From positions 358,032,779 through 358,096,778 of the forward strand of contig OX336393.1 in NCBI GenBank assembly GCA_946902985.2: a DNA stretch of 64,000 nucleotides, in the 5' to 3' direction. This DNA comes from Meconema thalassinum. Taxonomy: Eukaryota; Arthropoda; Insecta; Orthoptera; Tettigoniidae. A program made the translations under genes and the position numbers. This document shows positions 41,380 through 53,376 of this stretch, piece by piece; the stretch's first letter is position 1; each line of letters starts with the position of its first letter. Below the pieces are notes generated by a model that saw only the letters and a list, made by a program, of their open reading frames with translations, ran no database searches and was not told the origin of the DNA.

Positions 41380-43824
41380 CAGTGTGGTCCAACCCACGGC
41401 CCTCGGGCCGCATGCGGGCCCGCCTGTTCATTTTTGTTGGCCCTTGCCCTTCTTACTGCCCTTCACTCTTCGACAGTTAATAATATGTGGCGTGCCTATA
41501 ATTTTCACTTTCATTCAGTAATGTTACGAATCTGTGGCGTGCCTACTTCAATTTTCACTTTCATTCAGTAATGTTACGAATCTGTGGCGTGCTTACTTTA
41601 AGTTTCACTTTCATTCAGTAATATTACGAAGGAGCCCGGTGGGAAAGGAAAGATCCCGTAAAATACGCCAGTAATCAGAATTGTCTTTCCACGAATACGT
41701 ACGGCACGAGAAGCGACAACTGGTTGACTGCCAGTGATTGGCTGCCGGTAATTTCGCGATCGTTCGTGTGCTGCGGCGGATTTCCCTATAAAAGGGAGCG
41801 CGGGGCTTTTCGAAGAGGTTGTTTTTGACGAGAGAGGTTGTTCGAGAGATATAGTACGACGAGAGTATGTTGTCATCGTTGTTGCGAGAGCGGTACCTAA
41901 TATGGCGTGTTGATAATGAGAAACGACAATTTCAGTCAAAGTGGCAGGAAAGTTCCTTTTTTGTTGAACGTAATGGAAAACCACAGTGTGTTATCTGTTC
42001 TCAAGTCTTAGGTGTTTAAAAGGACTATAACGTTAATAGAAACTATACCAGCTTGCATAAATCAAAATACGATCAATACCAGGGAAGTGCCAGAAGTTGT
42101 GTGTTTAATGATTTAAAGCTGAAACTAACAAGACAGAATAATATATTTCAGCAACCATCAAACACTGCCGGTTTAAAGGCATCTTATGAGGTATGTTAAA
42201 AGCTAGCTAAAAGTAAAAAGTATTTTAGGGATCTTCATTTGGAGATATTAGGATGGCTAAAATTTTTGAAACAGTTTCCTTGTCTCATCAGACAGTTAGT
42301 ATAAGAATTAATAATATGGCTGGTGAAGTTTCAGGTTCTCTCAAGAGCATTTTGGAAAAATGTGAATTTTACTCTCTAGCTCTAGATGAGAGCACAGATA
42401 TAGCTGACATTGGCCAGCTCCTTTGTCAGAACAATAAACGAAGAATTTGAAATTCATGAAGAACTGTTGGAATTAAGATCATTAGAAACTAGCAAGAAAG
42501 GTATTGACATATTCAACGCACTGGATGATGTCGTTTCTAAATATGGATGTTTTGTGAAGTGTTCTGGCATTGCAACATGTGGAGTGAAATCAATGGTTGG
42601 TCCTAACATTGGTTTAGTAGGACTGTGTAAAGAATAAGGATTGATTTTTTTGTTTTTCCACTGCATTATCCACCAGGAGGCTCTCTGTGGAGAAATTATA
42701 AGGCCCAGTAAGACAATGAAAGCTGTTGTAAATACTGTAAATTAAATAAGGGGAGGCAATAAAGCCTTTAGACACAGAGCATTTATTGCATTCCTGGACA
42801 ATTTGGAAGCTGAGTATGGTGACATTTCATTGTACTGTGAAGTGCGTGGCTAACTGCTGGAAATTGCTTGCATCAGTGTTTTGGATTGAGGAATGAAATT
42901 CTTGCTTTTCTAAAAAGTGAAAACATTGGGCATGAGTATCAAGAAAAACTGGAAGAAATCCAGTTTTTAAATAATCTTGCTTTTCTGACAGATCTAACAT
43001 TCCATCTAAATGCTTTAAACCTGAAACTACAAGGCAGAAAACAAAATATCTCCCAGTTTTATGGACATATTGAGGGCTTCCACAAAAAACTTGATGTAAT
43101 GCAAATTGCATTGAAGGCAGTTAATATGGCACACTTATCATCTTATCAGCAGTTGAAAGAAGAAAAAGGTGACATAAATTTTAGCATGTTTCATGAAATA
43201 ATAATAGATATCAAGAAAGAGTTCCAGAACAGATTCCAGGATTTTGACTCCCTAAAACCAAAACTTGCACTGTTCAACAACCCCTTGGATATTGAAGTGA
43301 GGGATGTGCCCTGCGACCTTCAAATGGAAATTTGTGATCTTCAGGCAGACCCATTCTTGCAAACTGAAAAGTGTGATGTCCCTGAAAATTTCTGGAAACT
43401 GATTTCTAAAGAACGTTTTCCTAAACTGCTTAAATTCTCTCTGCAAGTGTTATCGCTGTTTGGTAGTACGTATAAGTGCGAAAGTGATTTTTCTGCTCTC
43501 AAACAAATTAAATAAAAAACGAGAAATCGAATTGAAAGTGCTTCACTGGAATCGAGCCTGAGACTTTGCCTTACTGAACTTACAGTGGACATTGGTACTG
43601 TACACTTGTATCAGGAAAGCAGTGTCAATCATCACATTGATTTCTCGACTGTAAAATGAAGTGGTATATTAAACTAATAATATTAAACTTATTTTAATAT
43701 ACATTTTAATAAATGTGTTTGAGTAAAATATGTAATACGTTTTCTTTCTGGAATGTCTCTGGCCCTCACATTCCTATACTAAAGTTTGATTGGCCCTCGG
43801 GCAACTAAAGGTTGGACCACCCTG
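41380..43824 (+). mobile_element. hAT transposon with 8-bp target duplication, inactivated
   Basis: Perfect 8-bp repeats ACTTAACC flank it (41372-41379 and 43825-43832), the hallmark length for hAT. The terminal inverted repeats are CAGTGTGGTCCAACC at the left and, reverse-complemented, CAGGGTGGTCCAACC at the right, each with a GCCCTCGGGC/GCCCGAGGGC block inside. The length is 2445 bp, the size of an autonomous element. Between 41440 and 41630 a ~55-bp block (TGTGGCGTGCCTA … TCATTCAGTAATGTTACGAA) is repeated three times. Confidence 0.9.
41867..43660 (+). pseudogene. hAT transposase (GTF2IRD2/ZBED-like), disrupted
   Basis: The ATG at 41867 opens MLSSLLRERYLIWRVDNEKR. The zinc-finger region has ERNGKPQCVICSQVLGV, then a stop at 42017, and the downstream His region is altered (VNRNYTSLH). 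The DDE-like core appears in pieces: SLSHQTVSIRINNMAGEV and FYSLALDESTDIADIGQL (42270-42420), then after a frameshift FHCIIHQEALCGEII (about 42657-42700). Next come a 215-codon open stretch (42868-43515) and the C-terminal dimerisation motif YKCESDFSALKQIK, followed by a stop (43513) inside the expected …TRNRI-L continuation. At least two frameshifts and several stops; not functional. The family resemblance is to GTF2IRD2-type proteins derived from Charlie-like hATs. Confidence 0.85.
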
Positions 43825-43832
43825 ACTTAACC

Positions 43833-45055
43833 AATAGTCTATCATATCAGAAAACACGCTGAAAAAAGCAATGATCCAACACAACCATGGCTTCTGGCAA
43901 AACACACCTGGTAATCACAACTCAAGTCTTTCACTGATCAATCTTATGAAGTCCAATACCTAGCCACAATTCACTTATTTATTCATTACTCTTAGTAGAA
44001 CCAGTAGATCACTTATCTTTAATCACTGTAGTTGATCACAAGGAAATACTTTTCAGGAGTATGTTATTATTCCCTAGCTGATGCTTGTTAATTATGTGGA
44101 ATTACTTGACGGTTAAAATCGTTCAGGAAGGTTATGAAAAGCTATGAATAGTGCCAGAAAATGTATGCATGTATAACTCTTATAGTTGAACGATATTCAT
44201 AAATGTATCAAATGTTTTTGTAATAGAAAGATATTCTCGAACATAATATTCTATGGTCTTCGTCTTACTGCCGGTGTGGTAGTCATCTTGTCTTCATCAT
44301 TGAATCTGTACAAATGTTAGTATTAATTTACCACTTGTCTTCATAGAAGGTATTGATATGAGTCGTTAGTCGGTCGCGAGAGTATTCCGCAAATCTCTTC
44401 TATAAACGTATTAATTTCTGTTCCACCCCTTAAAACATCAATAACTAAGTAATACTTTCACTGCAAGTTTCTTTGATCTATTTATGCTCATATCACCGCT
44501 CATGTCCGCATAATTTAACTCACAACGAAGGTCACAGGCTCTACAACTCAACTTACTGTACTCGTTGCAGCTATTAAAGACACAACAAACCCTTGAATCC
44601 TATTTGAGTGAATTTTTGTTACGAGTAACTTCAACATGTAAATAGATTATCTATAGCTGGCGTAGATTTGTAAACCTTTACAGTATAATTCATCGTGCTT
44701 GAAAACACACGGAACATCTAAACTGGGTCCATTTCAAGAAGATTGATATAGAATATCGCAGTTCTGCTCCTTATTAATCTCTCTCGACTTAAACGTACAA
44801 GCACCATCAAGCACTACATTGCCGTCGTCACAAAAGGAATAGGTTTACGCGCCATGGCCTGTCTTTCTCGTTGCCGTGACAGAGTGCACCTTCCGCTCTC
44901 CGTTCCCCGCGCTGGAAGCCTAAGTTAATGGGTATGGAGTCTGTTGAAAGAGTCCAGGAGCTTCGAGCGAAGCGAGAAGCCCTCCTGGGCCTTTCTAATA
45001 TGTGTAGCATTTGTAGCATGCGTCATTTGAAATGGCATAAAGTCTAGTCTCTCAG
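43833..45055. other. No recognised feature apart from a hairpin
   Basis: AT-rich. An imperfect hairpin lies at about 44953-44990 (CCAGGAGCTTC pairing with GAAGCCCTCCTGG). A GC-richer patch spans 44860-45000. No gene or element boundary is supported. Confidence 0.35.
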
Positions 45056-45059
45056 ACTG

Positions 45060-45664
45060 ACTGAATCTTTTTGTTACCCTAATATCAATATATCAGAAAG
45101 TATGTAAGCCAATAGCTCTAAACTTTGCTCACGTATAGTACCTGACAATCTAGATTAATTTGGAGTAGCTAATATACGTCAGTGCTGCCAACATGATTCT
45201 AAGCCTGCTGATAGGTCCAATTTTAAAATGCAAGTAACTTATATACTAACTAATGGTTTTCATTCAAAATTGGCACAACAATAGATCGTATTATTTCAGA
45301 TTATTTCTGACCAATACATGCATGAAATTGTTGCCAACATGATTTTACGCGCGCTATTAGATCCAATGTTTAACTGCATGTAAAGTCCATGCTATCCATG
45401 GACTTCAACCAAATTTTGTATTCTGTACCTTTAGAGATGGAACTAAGAATATATTCAGTCACAAGGCTGCCAACGGTAGTGCTCTATTAGACTACAATAG
45501 GCTACATTATGCTAGGTATACAGTATTTCGAACCAATTAGAAATTTAGATATTACTAACTTAATTTCGTCATTATTCTAGATAGATCTATATAGATTAAT
45601 CATTGGCATGAATCTCAAATTTTAAGAAAAGTAGGCTCTTTAGTTTGTCACAGAACTTCTTGTT
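45060..45664 (+). mobile_element. Helentron/DINE-like element 4, 5'-truncated
   Basis: The interior units match elements 3 and 5-7 (ATATCAGAAAGTATGTAAGC, TGCCAACATGATTCTAAGCC, GCACAACAATAGATCGTATT). The 3' end is intact: AAGAAAAGTAGGCTCTTTAG, hairpin AGTTTGTCACAGAACT, CTTGTT at 45659-45664. Confidence 0.6.
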
Positions 45665-45780
45665 GGTGAATTGAGAATGGTGCGGTTACTGTTTCTTAAC
45701 AGCACAGCTAAGCGTAACATGTCATCACGGAGAGGAGAACGATGGCAGAGTCACATCCTACCTGCGCGACTGTACATGTC
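45665..45780. repeat. Short dispersed repeat (pair with 47640-47765)
   Basis: GAATTGAGAATGGTGCGGTT, AACAGCACAGCTAAGCGTAA and CATCACGGAGAG match 47655-47735 (GAATTAAGAATGATGCGCTT, AACAGCACAGCTAAGCTTAA, CACCACGGAGAG). Class unknown. Confidence 0.55.
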
Positions 45781-45789
45781 AACTTGACA

Positions 45790-46145
45790 GGTGTAGCGGC
45801 TAGCATTCTTAGCTGTCGCCCCTACAGATGTGGCTTCGATTCCCGGCTCTGTCAAGAAATTAAATTCTGGTTTGAGGACTGGAACGGGGTATATTGAGTC
45901 TCCTGAATCAAAACTGTGAATAGTTGGTTTCGATTCTTACCTCTGCCACCGTTGAAGTGGTTGAAGTTGTTTCCCGCTTCTACTCCAGGCAACGGGATAT
46001 TTCCTCCTTCCCAATCCTGGCCTGAATTACAAATACACCCACTGATTCAGCCATCACAACAACACAGGTTATCAGACAAATTACACACACGCTCAAGTAC
46101 ATGGGGCTGCATGACCACGATGTCGCAAAGCTCCTAAATAAACCA
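45790..46145 (+). mobile_element. SINE family C, near full length
   Basis: The head reads GGTGTAGCGGCTAGCATTCT … GTGGCTTCGATTCCCGGCTC, with A- and B-box matches. The body, central domain (reduced, AAGTGGTTGAAGTTGTTTCC) and complete common tail follow (ATTCAGCCATCACAACAACA … TACATGGGGCTGCATGACCA … AAGCTCCTAAATAAACC). Confidence 0.75.
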
Positions 46146-46184
46146 ACAGCAGTATAAAACAACGATTTGATGAAAACGAGGACT

Positions 46185-46292
46185 TTTAACTACAGTTACA
46201 CCCACTATTCAGGCCAGCAAAACAGCACAGGTTATCCAAGTGCATGAGGCTGATGATCAATATGTCTAAACCCCAAAATTAAATTAGCAACA
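46185..46292 (+). mobile_element. SINE tail fragment
   Basis: ACACCCACTATTCAGGCCAG, AACAGCACAGGTTATCCAAG and ATGAGGCTGATGATCAATAT are a diverged copy of the B/C common tail. Confidence 0.5.
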
Positions 46293-46549
46293 AAACAGTT
46301 ATGTCAATATTGACCCACCGTTTCTTCGGTCGTCCCTCAGAATTTAATAAAAACTGAACAATAATTGGCGCGGTTTCCTTGGAAATGAACTTGAATATCT
46401 TAATATTTTAATTAAATTAATATAAATATACAGCATATTAATACGAACGGATGTGACTTCCGGTTTCCTGAACTCGGAAACCCACTTATAGCCTACTCTT
46501 CACTGCTGGGGACCATATATGAGCTAACTTAACAGGGTATCGTCGGCTG

Positions 46550-46672
46550 TCCTGGTGGCTCAGATGGTTAAGTCGTTCCTAGAGTCCCTTTGAGGTATCT
46601 CGCGTGGCTCCCGTCTGGTAGTAGCCCGGGTTCGGTTTCCACAGTGAGCAGACGCCTTTTTTTTTTTTGCTT
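46550..46672 (+). mobile_element. tRNA-like SINE head, separate family
   Basis: CTGTCCTGGTGGCTCAGATG gives an A box and GCCCGGGTTCGGTTTCCACA a B box. A T-run (46657-46668) follows soon after and could end pol III transcription. Body blocks of families A-F are not seen. Confidence 0.5.
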
Positions 46673-47635
46673 GTAGTTTATAGTACTATTTCGTTCCTCC
46701 AAACCGTCTGAATGGTTGTGAATAATAGTTTTGACAGGTTTGACTGTAAATAATGATTGTAAATTGATTTATTCGTCACCTCTTCTGTGAATTCAGCGCC
46801 ATCTGTTAGTGTTAGTAGTCTATGGTTTGTATCTATTGTGTATATCAATGACTTAATTTTTTTATCGTATTGATTAGATGACACTTGAATGTAACTTTGC
46901 TCCACTTTTCAATACAACGTTTTTAAAACGTTTAACAATAACGATTCGTTTGCTATTGCTAATCCTTGAACGTGCTGGTGAAACTCCAACGAGCTTAATT
47001 TCGATGTTTAAGTTATTTAAGAAAAGCGCACAATTTGCATAATGATACATACATTATTCTTGACCTAGTCCTATTATTGAGATCGTCCTGTTTGGGCAGT
47101 TTTGAGCATGATATCTCTCACAGTGTTTATCGCACAATTTGCACACGCAGGATTCTTCCGGTTGATGAAATCTTAGGTTCCGACATAGCCTGTGGTGAAA
47201 GCCATGCGTTGCAAATCTTGTCAGAATATGTCGAAGTTCAAAATTTGTCTGCTTCCATTCCGATGTTGTAATAGCGTCTGTTGTGTAAAATTCGGGCCAT
47301 ATGGCATTAGTTTTCTCTAAAATTAACGACGCATTTACTGACGGCAGTTGACGCTGCGTTGATGAAAAGTTTTAAAACGTTGTAATGAAAAGTGGTGCAA
47401 AGTTACATTCAAATGCCATGTATCGATTGTATATCGAATCCACATTCAAGGGATGATTATTATTTTTCTTTGTAATGATTCGAGTACCCCTGAACCTTGA
47501 GTGCGTCAGAATTTGTTGATAATAACAGCTGGAGCCTTGCGGGACGAGGAGGGGGACACAGCGATGACAGAGTGCAGTCTGTGCATTGCGCGCGCTACTT
47601 GTGTTCAATAGAATTTACAATGTGAATTGTGAAGG
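46673..47635. other. No recognised gene
   Basis: AT-rich with a short palindrome GTTTTTAAAACG (46918-46929) and short ORFs on both strands without recognisable domains. Confidence 0.35.
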
Positions 47636-47639
47636 AAAA

Positions 47640-47765
47640 ATTAATAATAACGGGCGAATTAAGAATGATGCGCTTCTAATTGCTTCGCAACAGCACAGCT
47701 AAGCTTAACACCAGCTAATGTCACCACGGAGAGTGAGGCTACAGAGCTGAGTTATATCCAGGACC
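47640..47765. repeat. Short dispersed repeat (pair with 45665-45780)
   Basis: See the matching blocks listed for 45665-45780. Both copies lie just upstream of other repeats in the same orientation. Confidence 0.55.
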
Positions 47766-47849
47766 GCAGAGAGCCATCACGGGCCCTAGGTCCAGGGCTT
47801 CATTTCTACAACCTGTTGCATTATTTTGGAATTATTAAGCATGTATTTA

Positions 47850-48222
47850 TTAACCCACGATGATTGGCGCCTGGGTATTTTTGATCCGAGGATTAAAGAA
47901 TTATCTTTATTTTCGTTTTGGTCAGCCCTTATTTCCTGTCGCTTATTGTACCTCCCTTCCTAGCCTTGACCTTCACCTTGCAAAAGAAACATGTCCATAG
48001 CTTTTTGAACACCCAAGTTATTTCTATATTATTTACGGTCGGGTCAGATTTACCCATGGCGCCAATCCTCACGTGACAATTTTCGGCTTACGTTAGTCGG
48101 GGCAATCTGTAAAAATAAGGGGGAAATCCACCTTTTTTGGTGCAGTACAATCACATAGCTCACGTTCTTGTTGATCCATGTTTAGGGTCTAGGGACACCT
48201 TGGTCATCAGCTCCTTTGTTCA
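47850..48222. repeat. Interspersed repeat of unknown class (pair with 10370-10735)
   Basis: It carries the same ordered blocks as 10370-10735 over 370 bp, in the same orientation. Boundaries are estimated from where the similarity ends. Confidence 0.6.
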
Positions 48223-48559
48223 AAAAAATTCCTCTCGGCACGCCGGAAGGCGGAGGTAGATTTCACCGGGCAAACTAGGGGATAGGCTATAATAGGCAAA
48301 ATATGCAGGTTTTCGTAGGAGGATCAGACCTCATTTATTGCGAGAAAGTATTTTACAATTGGAGGTTAGTTAACATTTTTTCGTCTTTCTATGCATACTT
48401 TTAACATTTTACTGTCTTATGGGGATGGTAACCTTCTTGTCATTTGGGGTTAATTTTTATACTTGTGATCACACTGTCCTTATGCAAGGTTTGGAACTAA
48501 TGTGTAACTATCTAACAGTCTGTTACTTCTTCACGCAAAATTTTATCTCCCGCAGAGAT

Positions 48560-48942
48560 GTTGGTTGGTACCTCAGTTTAGGGGCTGCGACAAGGTGGTC
48601 ATGTAACCCCGTGTACATTGGGTGTGTGTAGAATCTGTCTGATAAACGGTGTTATTTGTGATGACTGTATTAGTCTGTAATTCAGGTAACGTCTGCAGAC
48701 GGTCGATTTTAAGTAGTAGTACCTAATTGTGTACCAAGTACTAACGTCAACGACACCTAGCTGTGAACTTGGCTGCTAGATGCCACCGCAACCAGCAACT
48801 TGCAACGAACGTTGTAACTTCCCCTCCGAAGGAAAGCATGCTGATGGATTTTTAGCGCTCTTAGAAAATCCGGCGACTTTGGCCGGCTTTGAACCAGCAC
48901 CTTGGGTATAGAAGTTCAGCATGCTACCAGTTAGCCGCTTTC
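48560..48942 (-). mobile_element. SINE family B, internally deleted
   Basis: The tail TTGGTTGGTACCTCAG is at the left and the head (TAACTGGTAGCATGC on the minus strand) at the right. The segment with CATAGATTTATGGCATG is deleted between AACGTTGTAAC and TTCCCCTCCGAAGG. Confidence 0.7.
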
Positions 48943-48956
48943 CTCATAGTCAGATG

Positions 48957-49987
48957 AAACAAGAAGTACCGTGTCGAACTAAAGAGCCTACTTTTCTTAA
49001 AATTAAGATTCATGCCATAGATTAATCTACAGTATATGAACCTATCTAGAATGATGACGAAATTAAGAGGGTAATATCGAAATGTCTTAATTAGTTCGAA
49101 ATAAGATATACTAGGCATAATGTAGCCTAATAGAGCAATACAGTTGGCAGCTCTGGTGACTGAATATATTCTTACTTCCATCTCCTAAGGTACAGAATAC
49201 AAAATGTGGTTGAAGTCCAAAGGACGTTACATGGATTTAGACATTGGATCTATTAGTACACGTAAAAGCATGTTGGCAACAATGTCATGCGAGTGCTGGT
49301 CAGAAATAAACTGAAATATTATATATTTTTGTGCCAATTTTGGATGAAATCCATTTGTTGGTAGAGAAGTTACATGTATTTAAAAATTGGTCCTATCAGC
49401 AGGCTTAGAATCATGTTGGTAGAACTGACGTATATAAGTTACTCCAAATTAATGTAAAATGTCGGGTAATTTACGTGTGTATAGTTTAAAGCTGTCGGCT
49501 TGCATACTTTCTGATATATTTGGATACAAAATAGAGAGCAATTATTAACAGTTGGCAGCCCTGGTGGCTCTTAAGAATACACTCAGTCATATATGTTTAT
49601 GTACACATATTACATAAAAAATTTGGTTGAAATCCAATTGAGAGTGTAGAAGTTATATGCATTTAAAAATTGGACTTATCAGAAGGCTTAAAATTATTTG
49701 GCAACGCTGTCATGTATGGCCACCTGGAAATTAAAATGAAATAGTATTATCTACATGTGTGCCAATTTTAGAATAGCTCCCATGTATACCTTCCAAGATA
49801 TCCAACACGGAGCTCAAATTTCTAGTGCGTTTTTTTAGCAGTTGGTAGCACTGGCATCTTTTTTCAAATATGGGCCTGAGATATTCCGGTATACATCTTT
49901 ACTCATACTAAATTTGGTTTCGATTGCTGCAGCCGTTTAGGAGTTGATAGGGAGGGGAACACACACACACCGCCAGACAGACAGAAG

Positions 49988-50025
<38 letters not shown>

Positions 50026-50101
50026 AGGACAGACACATTTTCCCAGATATATCTTATAAGTCTACTTTTTCCTCATTTTTGAAAAGTGTGAAATGTAGAC
50101 T
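48957..50101 (-). mobile_element. Helentron/DINE-like element 5
   Basis: On the minus strand the 5' end at 50101 reads AGTCTACATTTCACACTTTT with partner GAAAAAGTAGACTTATAAGA. A TCTG microsatellite (plus-strand CAGA, 49972-50028) and several ~200-bp units follow (each with GGCTGCCAACTG and TTTCATCCAAAATTGGCAC blocks). The 3' end has AAAAGTAGGCTCTTTAG, hairpin AGTTCGACACGGTACT and CTTGTTT (48957). The right end abuts element 6 with no spacer. Confidence 0.6.
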
Positions 50102-51308
50102 AACAAGAAGTTCCGTGAAGAACTATACAGCCTACTTTTCATGCCAATGATTATTCTAAAGTATATGAACCTATCTAGAATAATGACGAAATTAAGTTGG
50201 TAATATCGAAATATCTAATTAGTTCAAAATATACCTGGTATAATGTAGCCTAATAGAGCACTACAGTTGGCAGCCCTGGTGACTGAATATATTCTTAGTT
50301 CCACCTCTTAAGGTACAGAATACAAAATTTGGTTGAAGTCCAATGGACGTTACATGCAGTAAGACACTGGATCTATCAGCACGCGTAAAAGGATGTTGCC
50401 AACAATACCATGCGTGTGCTGGTCAGAAAAAATCTGAATTATTATGATATCTTGTTGTGCCAATTTTGGATGAAATCCATTTGTTAGTATAGAAGTTACA
50501 TGTATTTTAAAATTGGACATATCAGCAGGCATAGAATCATGTTGGCAGCACTGCCTTGTATTAATTACTCCAAATCAATCTAGAATGTCAGGTGCTATAC
50601 GTGTGCAAAGTATAGAGCTGTTGGCTTGCATACTTTCTGATATATTGATATTAGGGTAAAAAGAATATAGACAGCATTTATTAACAGTTGGCAGCCCTGA
50701 TTGCTCTTAACAATACTTATAGTCATATCAGTTATGGTACACATATCACATACGAAATTTGGTTGAAATCCAACTGATAGTATAGAAGTTACATGTATTT
50801 AAAATTTGGTCCTATCAGCAGGCTTATAATCATGTTGGTAGAACTGACGTATATAAGTTACTCCAAATTAATCTAAAATGTCAGAATATACGTGTGCATA
50901 GTTTAAAGCTGTTGGCTTGCATACTTTCTGATATATTGGTATTTGGATTTTAAAAAATAGAGAGAGCAATTATTAACAGTTGGCAGCACTGGTGGCTCTT
51001 AAGAATATGCTCAGTCATATCTGTTTATGTACAGATATTACGTACAAAATTTGGTTGAAATCCAGTTGATAGTGTAGAAGTTATATGCATTTAAACATTG
51101 GACCTATCAGAAGGCTTAAAATTATTTTGGCTACACTGTCATGGTTGGCCTCCTGGAAATAAAACTAAAATAGTATTATCTACATGTGTGCTAATTTTGG
51201 AATAGCTCCCATGCATACCTTGCAAGATATCCAACATGGAGCTCAAATTTCTAGTGCGTTTTTTCAGCAGTTGGTAGCACTGACATCATTTTCAAACCTG
51301 AATATCTC
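50102..51308 (-). mobile_element. Helentron/DINE-like element 6, 5' end lost
   Basis: The 3' end is at the left: minus-strand TGAAAAGTAGGCTGTATAG, hairpin TAGTTC-TTCACG-GAACTT, CTTGTT directly against element 5. The units match elements 4, 5 and 7. The 5' end is replaced by an inverted junction with element 7 near 51308. Confidence 0.6.
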
Positions 51309-52598
51309 AAGCCCATATTTGAAAATGATGTCAGTGCTACCAACTGCTGAAAAACCGCAATTGAAATTTGAGCTCCATGTTGGAGATCTTGGAAGGTATG
51401 CATGGGAGCTATTCCAACATTTACACACATATAAATAATAATATTTAAGTTTAATTTCCAGGAGGCCATGCATGGCAGTGTTGCCTAAATGATTTCATGT
51501 TCAACCCTGACTATTATATGTCAGAAAACTATAACATAATGATGGTCATTATAACATTATTTTTCATTATAAAACAGTTTCTCCCATCAATCACAGCTCA
51601 AGAAACAGTTATTTGACCAATTAGGTGAGGATAGCAACGCATCTGCGCTAAGTTCCAAGGCCTTCTAATTTAAATTTCACTGCCTGGCCTAGTGTCATAG
51701 TGGGGCAATCGAGGAGGCCGTGGTCAAATACAAGGTATTCTGTGCGTCCCATGCGTTCTGTTCAGTACATAAAACTGGCCAAATCTCGACAGAAATTTAT
51801 GAATATTTATCTTCGAACTTAAAATAGTTATAATAATTATCGTCGAACATAAACAGTCGTATGCACTATTAAGCCTGCTGATAGGTCCAATTTTTAAATG
51901 CATATAACTTCTACACTATCAATTGGATTTCAACCAAATATCGTATGTACTATGAGTACATAAATAGATATGACTGAGCGTATTCTTAAAAGCCAACAGG
52001 GCTGCCAACTGTTAATAAATGCTCTCTCTCAATTTTCTTATCCAAATACCAATATATCAGAAAGTATGCAAGCCGACAGCTTTAAACTATGCACACGTAG
52101 AGTACCTGACATTCCGGATTAATTTGGAGTCCCATATATACGTCAGTGCTACCAACATAATTCTAAGCCTGCTGATAGGACCAATTTTTAAATACACGTA
52201 ACTTCTATACTATCAAATGGATTTCATCCAAAATTGGCACAACAAGAGATCATAATATTCCTAACCAACACATGCATGACATTATTGCCAACAAGATTTT
52301 ACGCGCGCTGATAGATCCAATGTCTAACTGCATGTAACGTCCATGCTATCCATTGGACTTCTACCAAATTTTGTATTCTGTACCTTAAGAGATGGAACTA
52401 ACAATATATTCAGTCAACTGGGCTGCCAACTGTAGTGCTCTATTAGGCTACATTATACCAGGTATATTTCGAACTAATTAGAAATGTCGATATTACCAAC
52501 TTAATTTCGTCATTATTCTTGATAGGTATATATAGATTGGCATGGATCTTCTATGTTAAGAAAAGTAGGCTCTTTAGTTCGTCACGAAACTTCTTGTT
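51309..52598 (+). mobile_element. Helentron/DINE-like element 7, 5' end lost, with ~370-bp foreign segment
   Basis: It starts at the inverted junction and runs outward. The 3' end has AAGAAAAGTAGGCTCTTTAG, hairpin AGTTCGTCACGAAACT and CTTGTT (52598). A stretch at about 51490-51860 (CGAGGAGGCCGTGGTCAAAT and surrounding AT-rich sequence) does not match the other copies and may be an insertion. Confidence 0.6.
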
Positions 52599-53019
52599 GT
52601 TTTCTTATATTGATAATTAGCCCCTAAGTTCGTGTCTAAATCAATACCTATTACATACTTTATGATGATTGAATAACAAAACTACTAACTATTTGTAATG
52701 CTTTCACGTCCGTTAATCTCGATATTAAGCCTCCGAACTTAATAATCCTTGGTTTCAGGTATCACCCCTTTTAAAAACCCGCGGCGATCACAGTAGGTAG
52801 GTGCTGCAACCTAGCTGACAAGAGTTCAGCTGCCATCTTGTCATGTGACAGAGACGGCTCAGCTCTTCTAAGTCAATGACGAAGTGTGATATTATGATAT
52901 AAAATTATAATAAACAACGGGGCACGTCCTTTAGGTTAGCCTAAACCACCCTCGGCTCGAAAATCGGAATCGGTGGGTCGAAAGTTATGGATTATAATGC
53001 TTGTACAATTCAAACGGCC

Positions 53020-53257
53020 ACCATATGTAAATGGACACGTCCAATATGAAGGTATGTTTTCATCAAATTTGGTCGCAATTTAATTGTCAGTTCTGACCAT
53101 TTGAGTGGCCGCTATTAAGTTTTGGTAAAGTTGGCGGCAATATAAAACATGACACTGAGGTGGCCTTCGCTAGTGCTACCTCTGAGCCAAATTTCGTTCA
53201 ATTCTGTTTCGTCGTCTTTCAATTGATAGGAGGAAGGGCAGACATACACACACACAC

Positions 53258-53299
<42 letters not shown>

Positions 53300-53376
53300 A
53301 CAGACACGCAATTTTTAGACGTGTGTAGAGCTCATAAGTGTAGTTGCATCTTTTGCAAAAATCGAAGGTAGGCTGA
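53020..53376 (-). mobile_element. Helentron/DINE-like element 8, fragment
   Basis: On the minus strand: TAGCCTACCTTCGATTTTTG, a GT microsatellite (plus-strand CA, 53246-53296), TCAATTGAAAGACGACGAAA and AGAGGTAGCACTAGCGAAGG, matching the start of element 9 at 60793. The 3' end is not recognised. Confidence 0.5.

Noticed and set aside
44953..44990. Terminator or element end at a GC-rich hairpin
   Set aside because: Single occurrence with no partner repeat or boundary; not interpretable.
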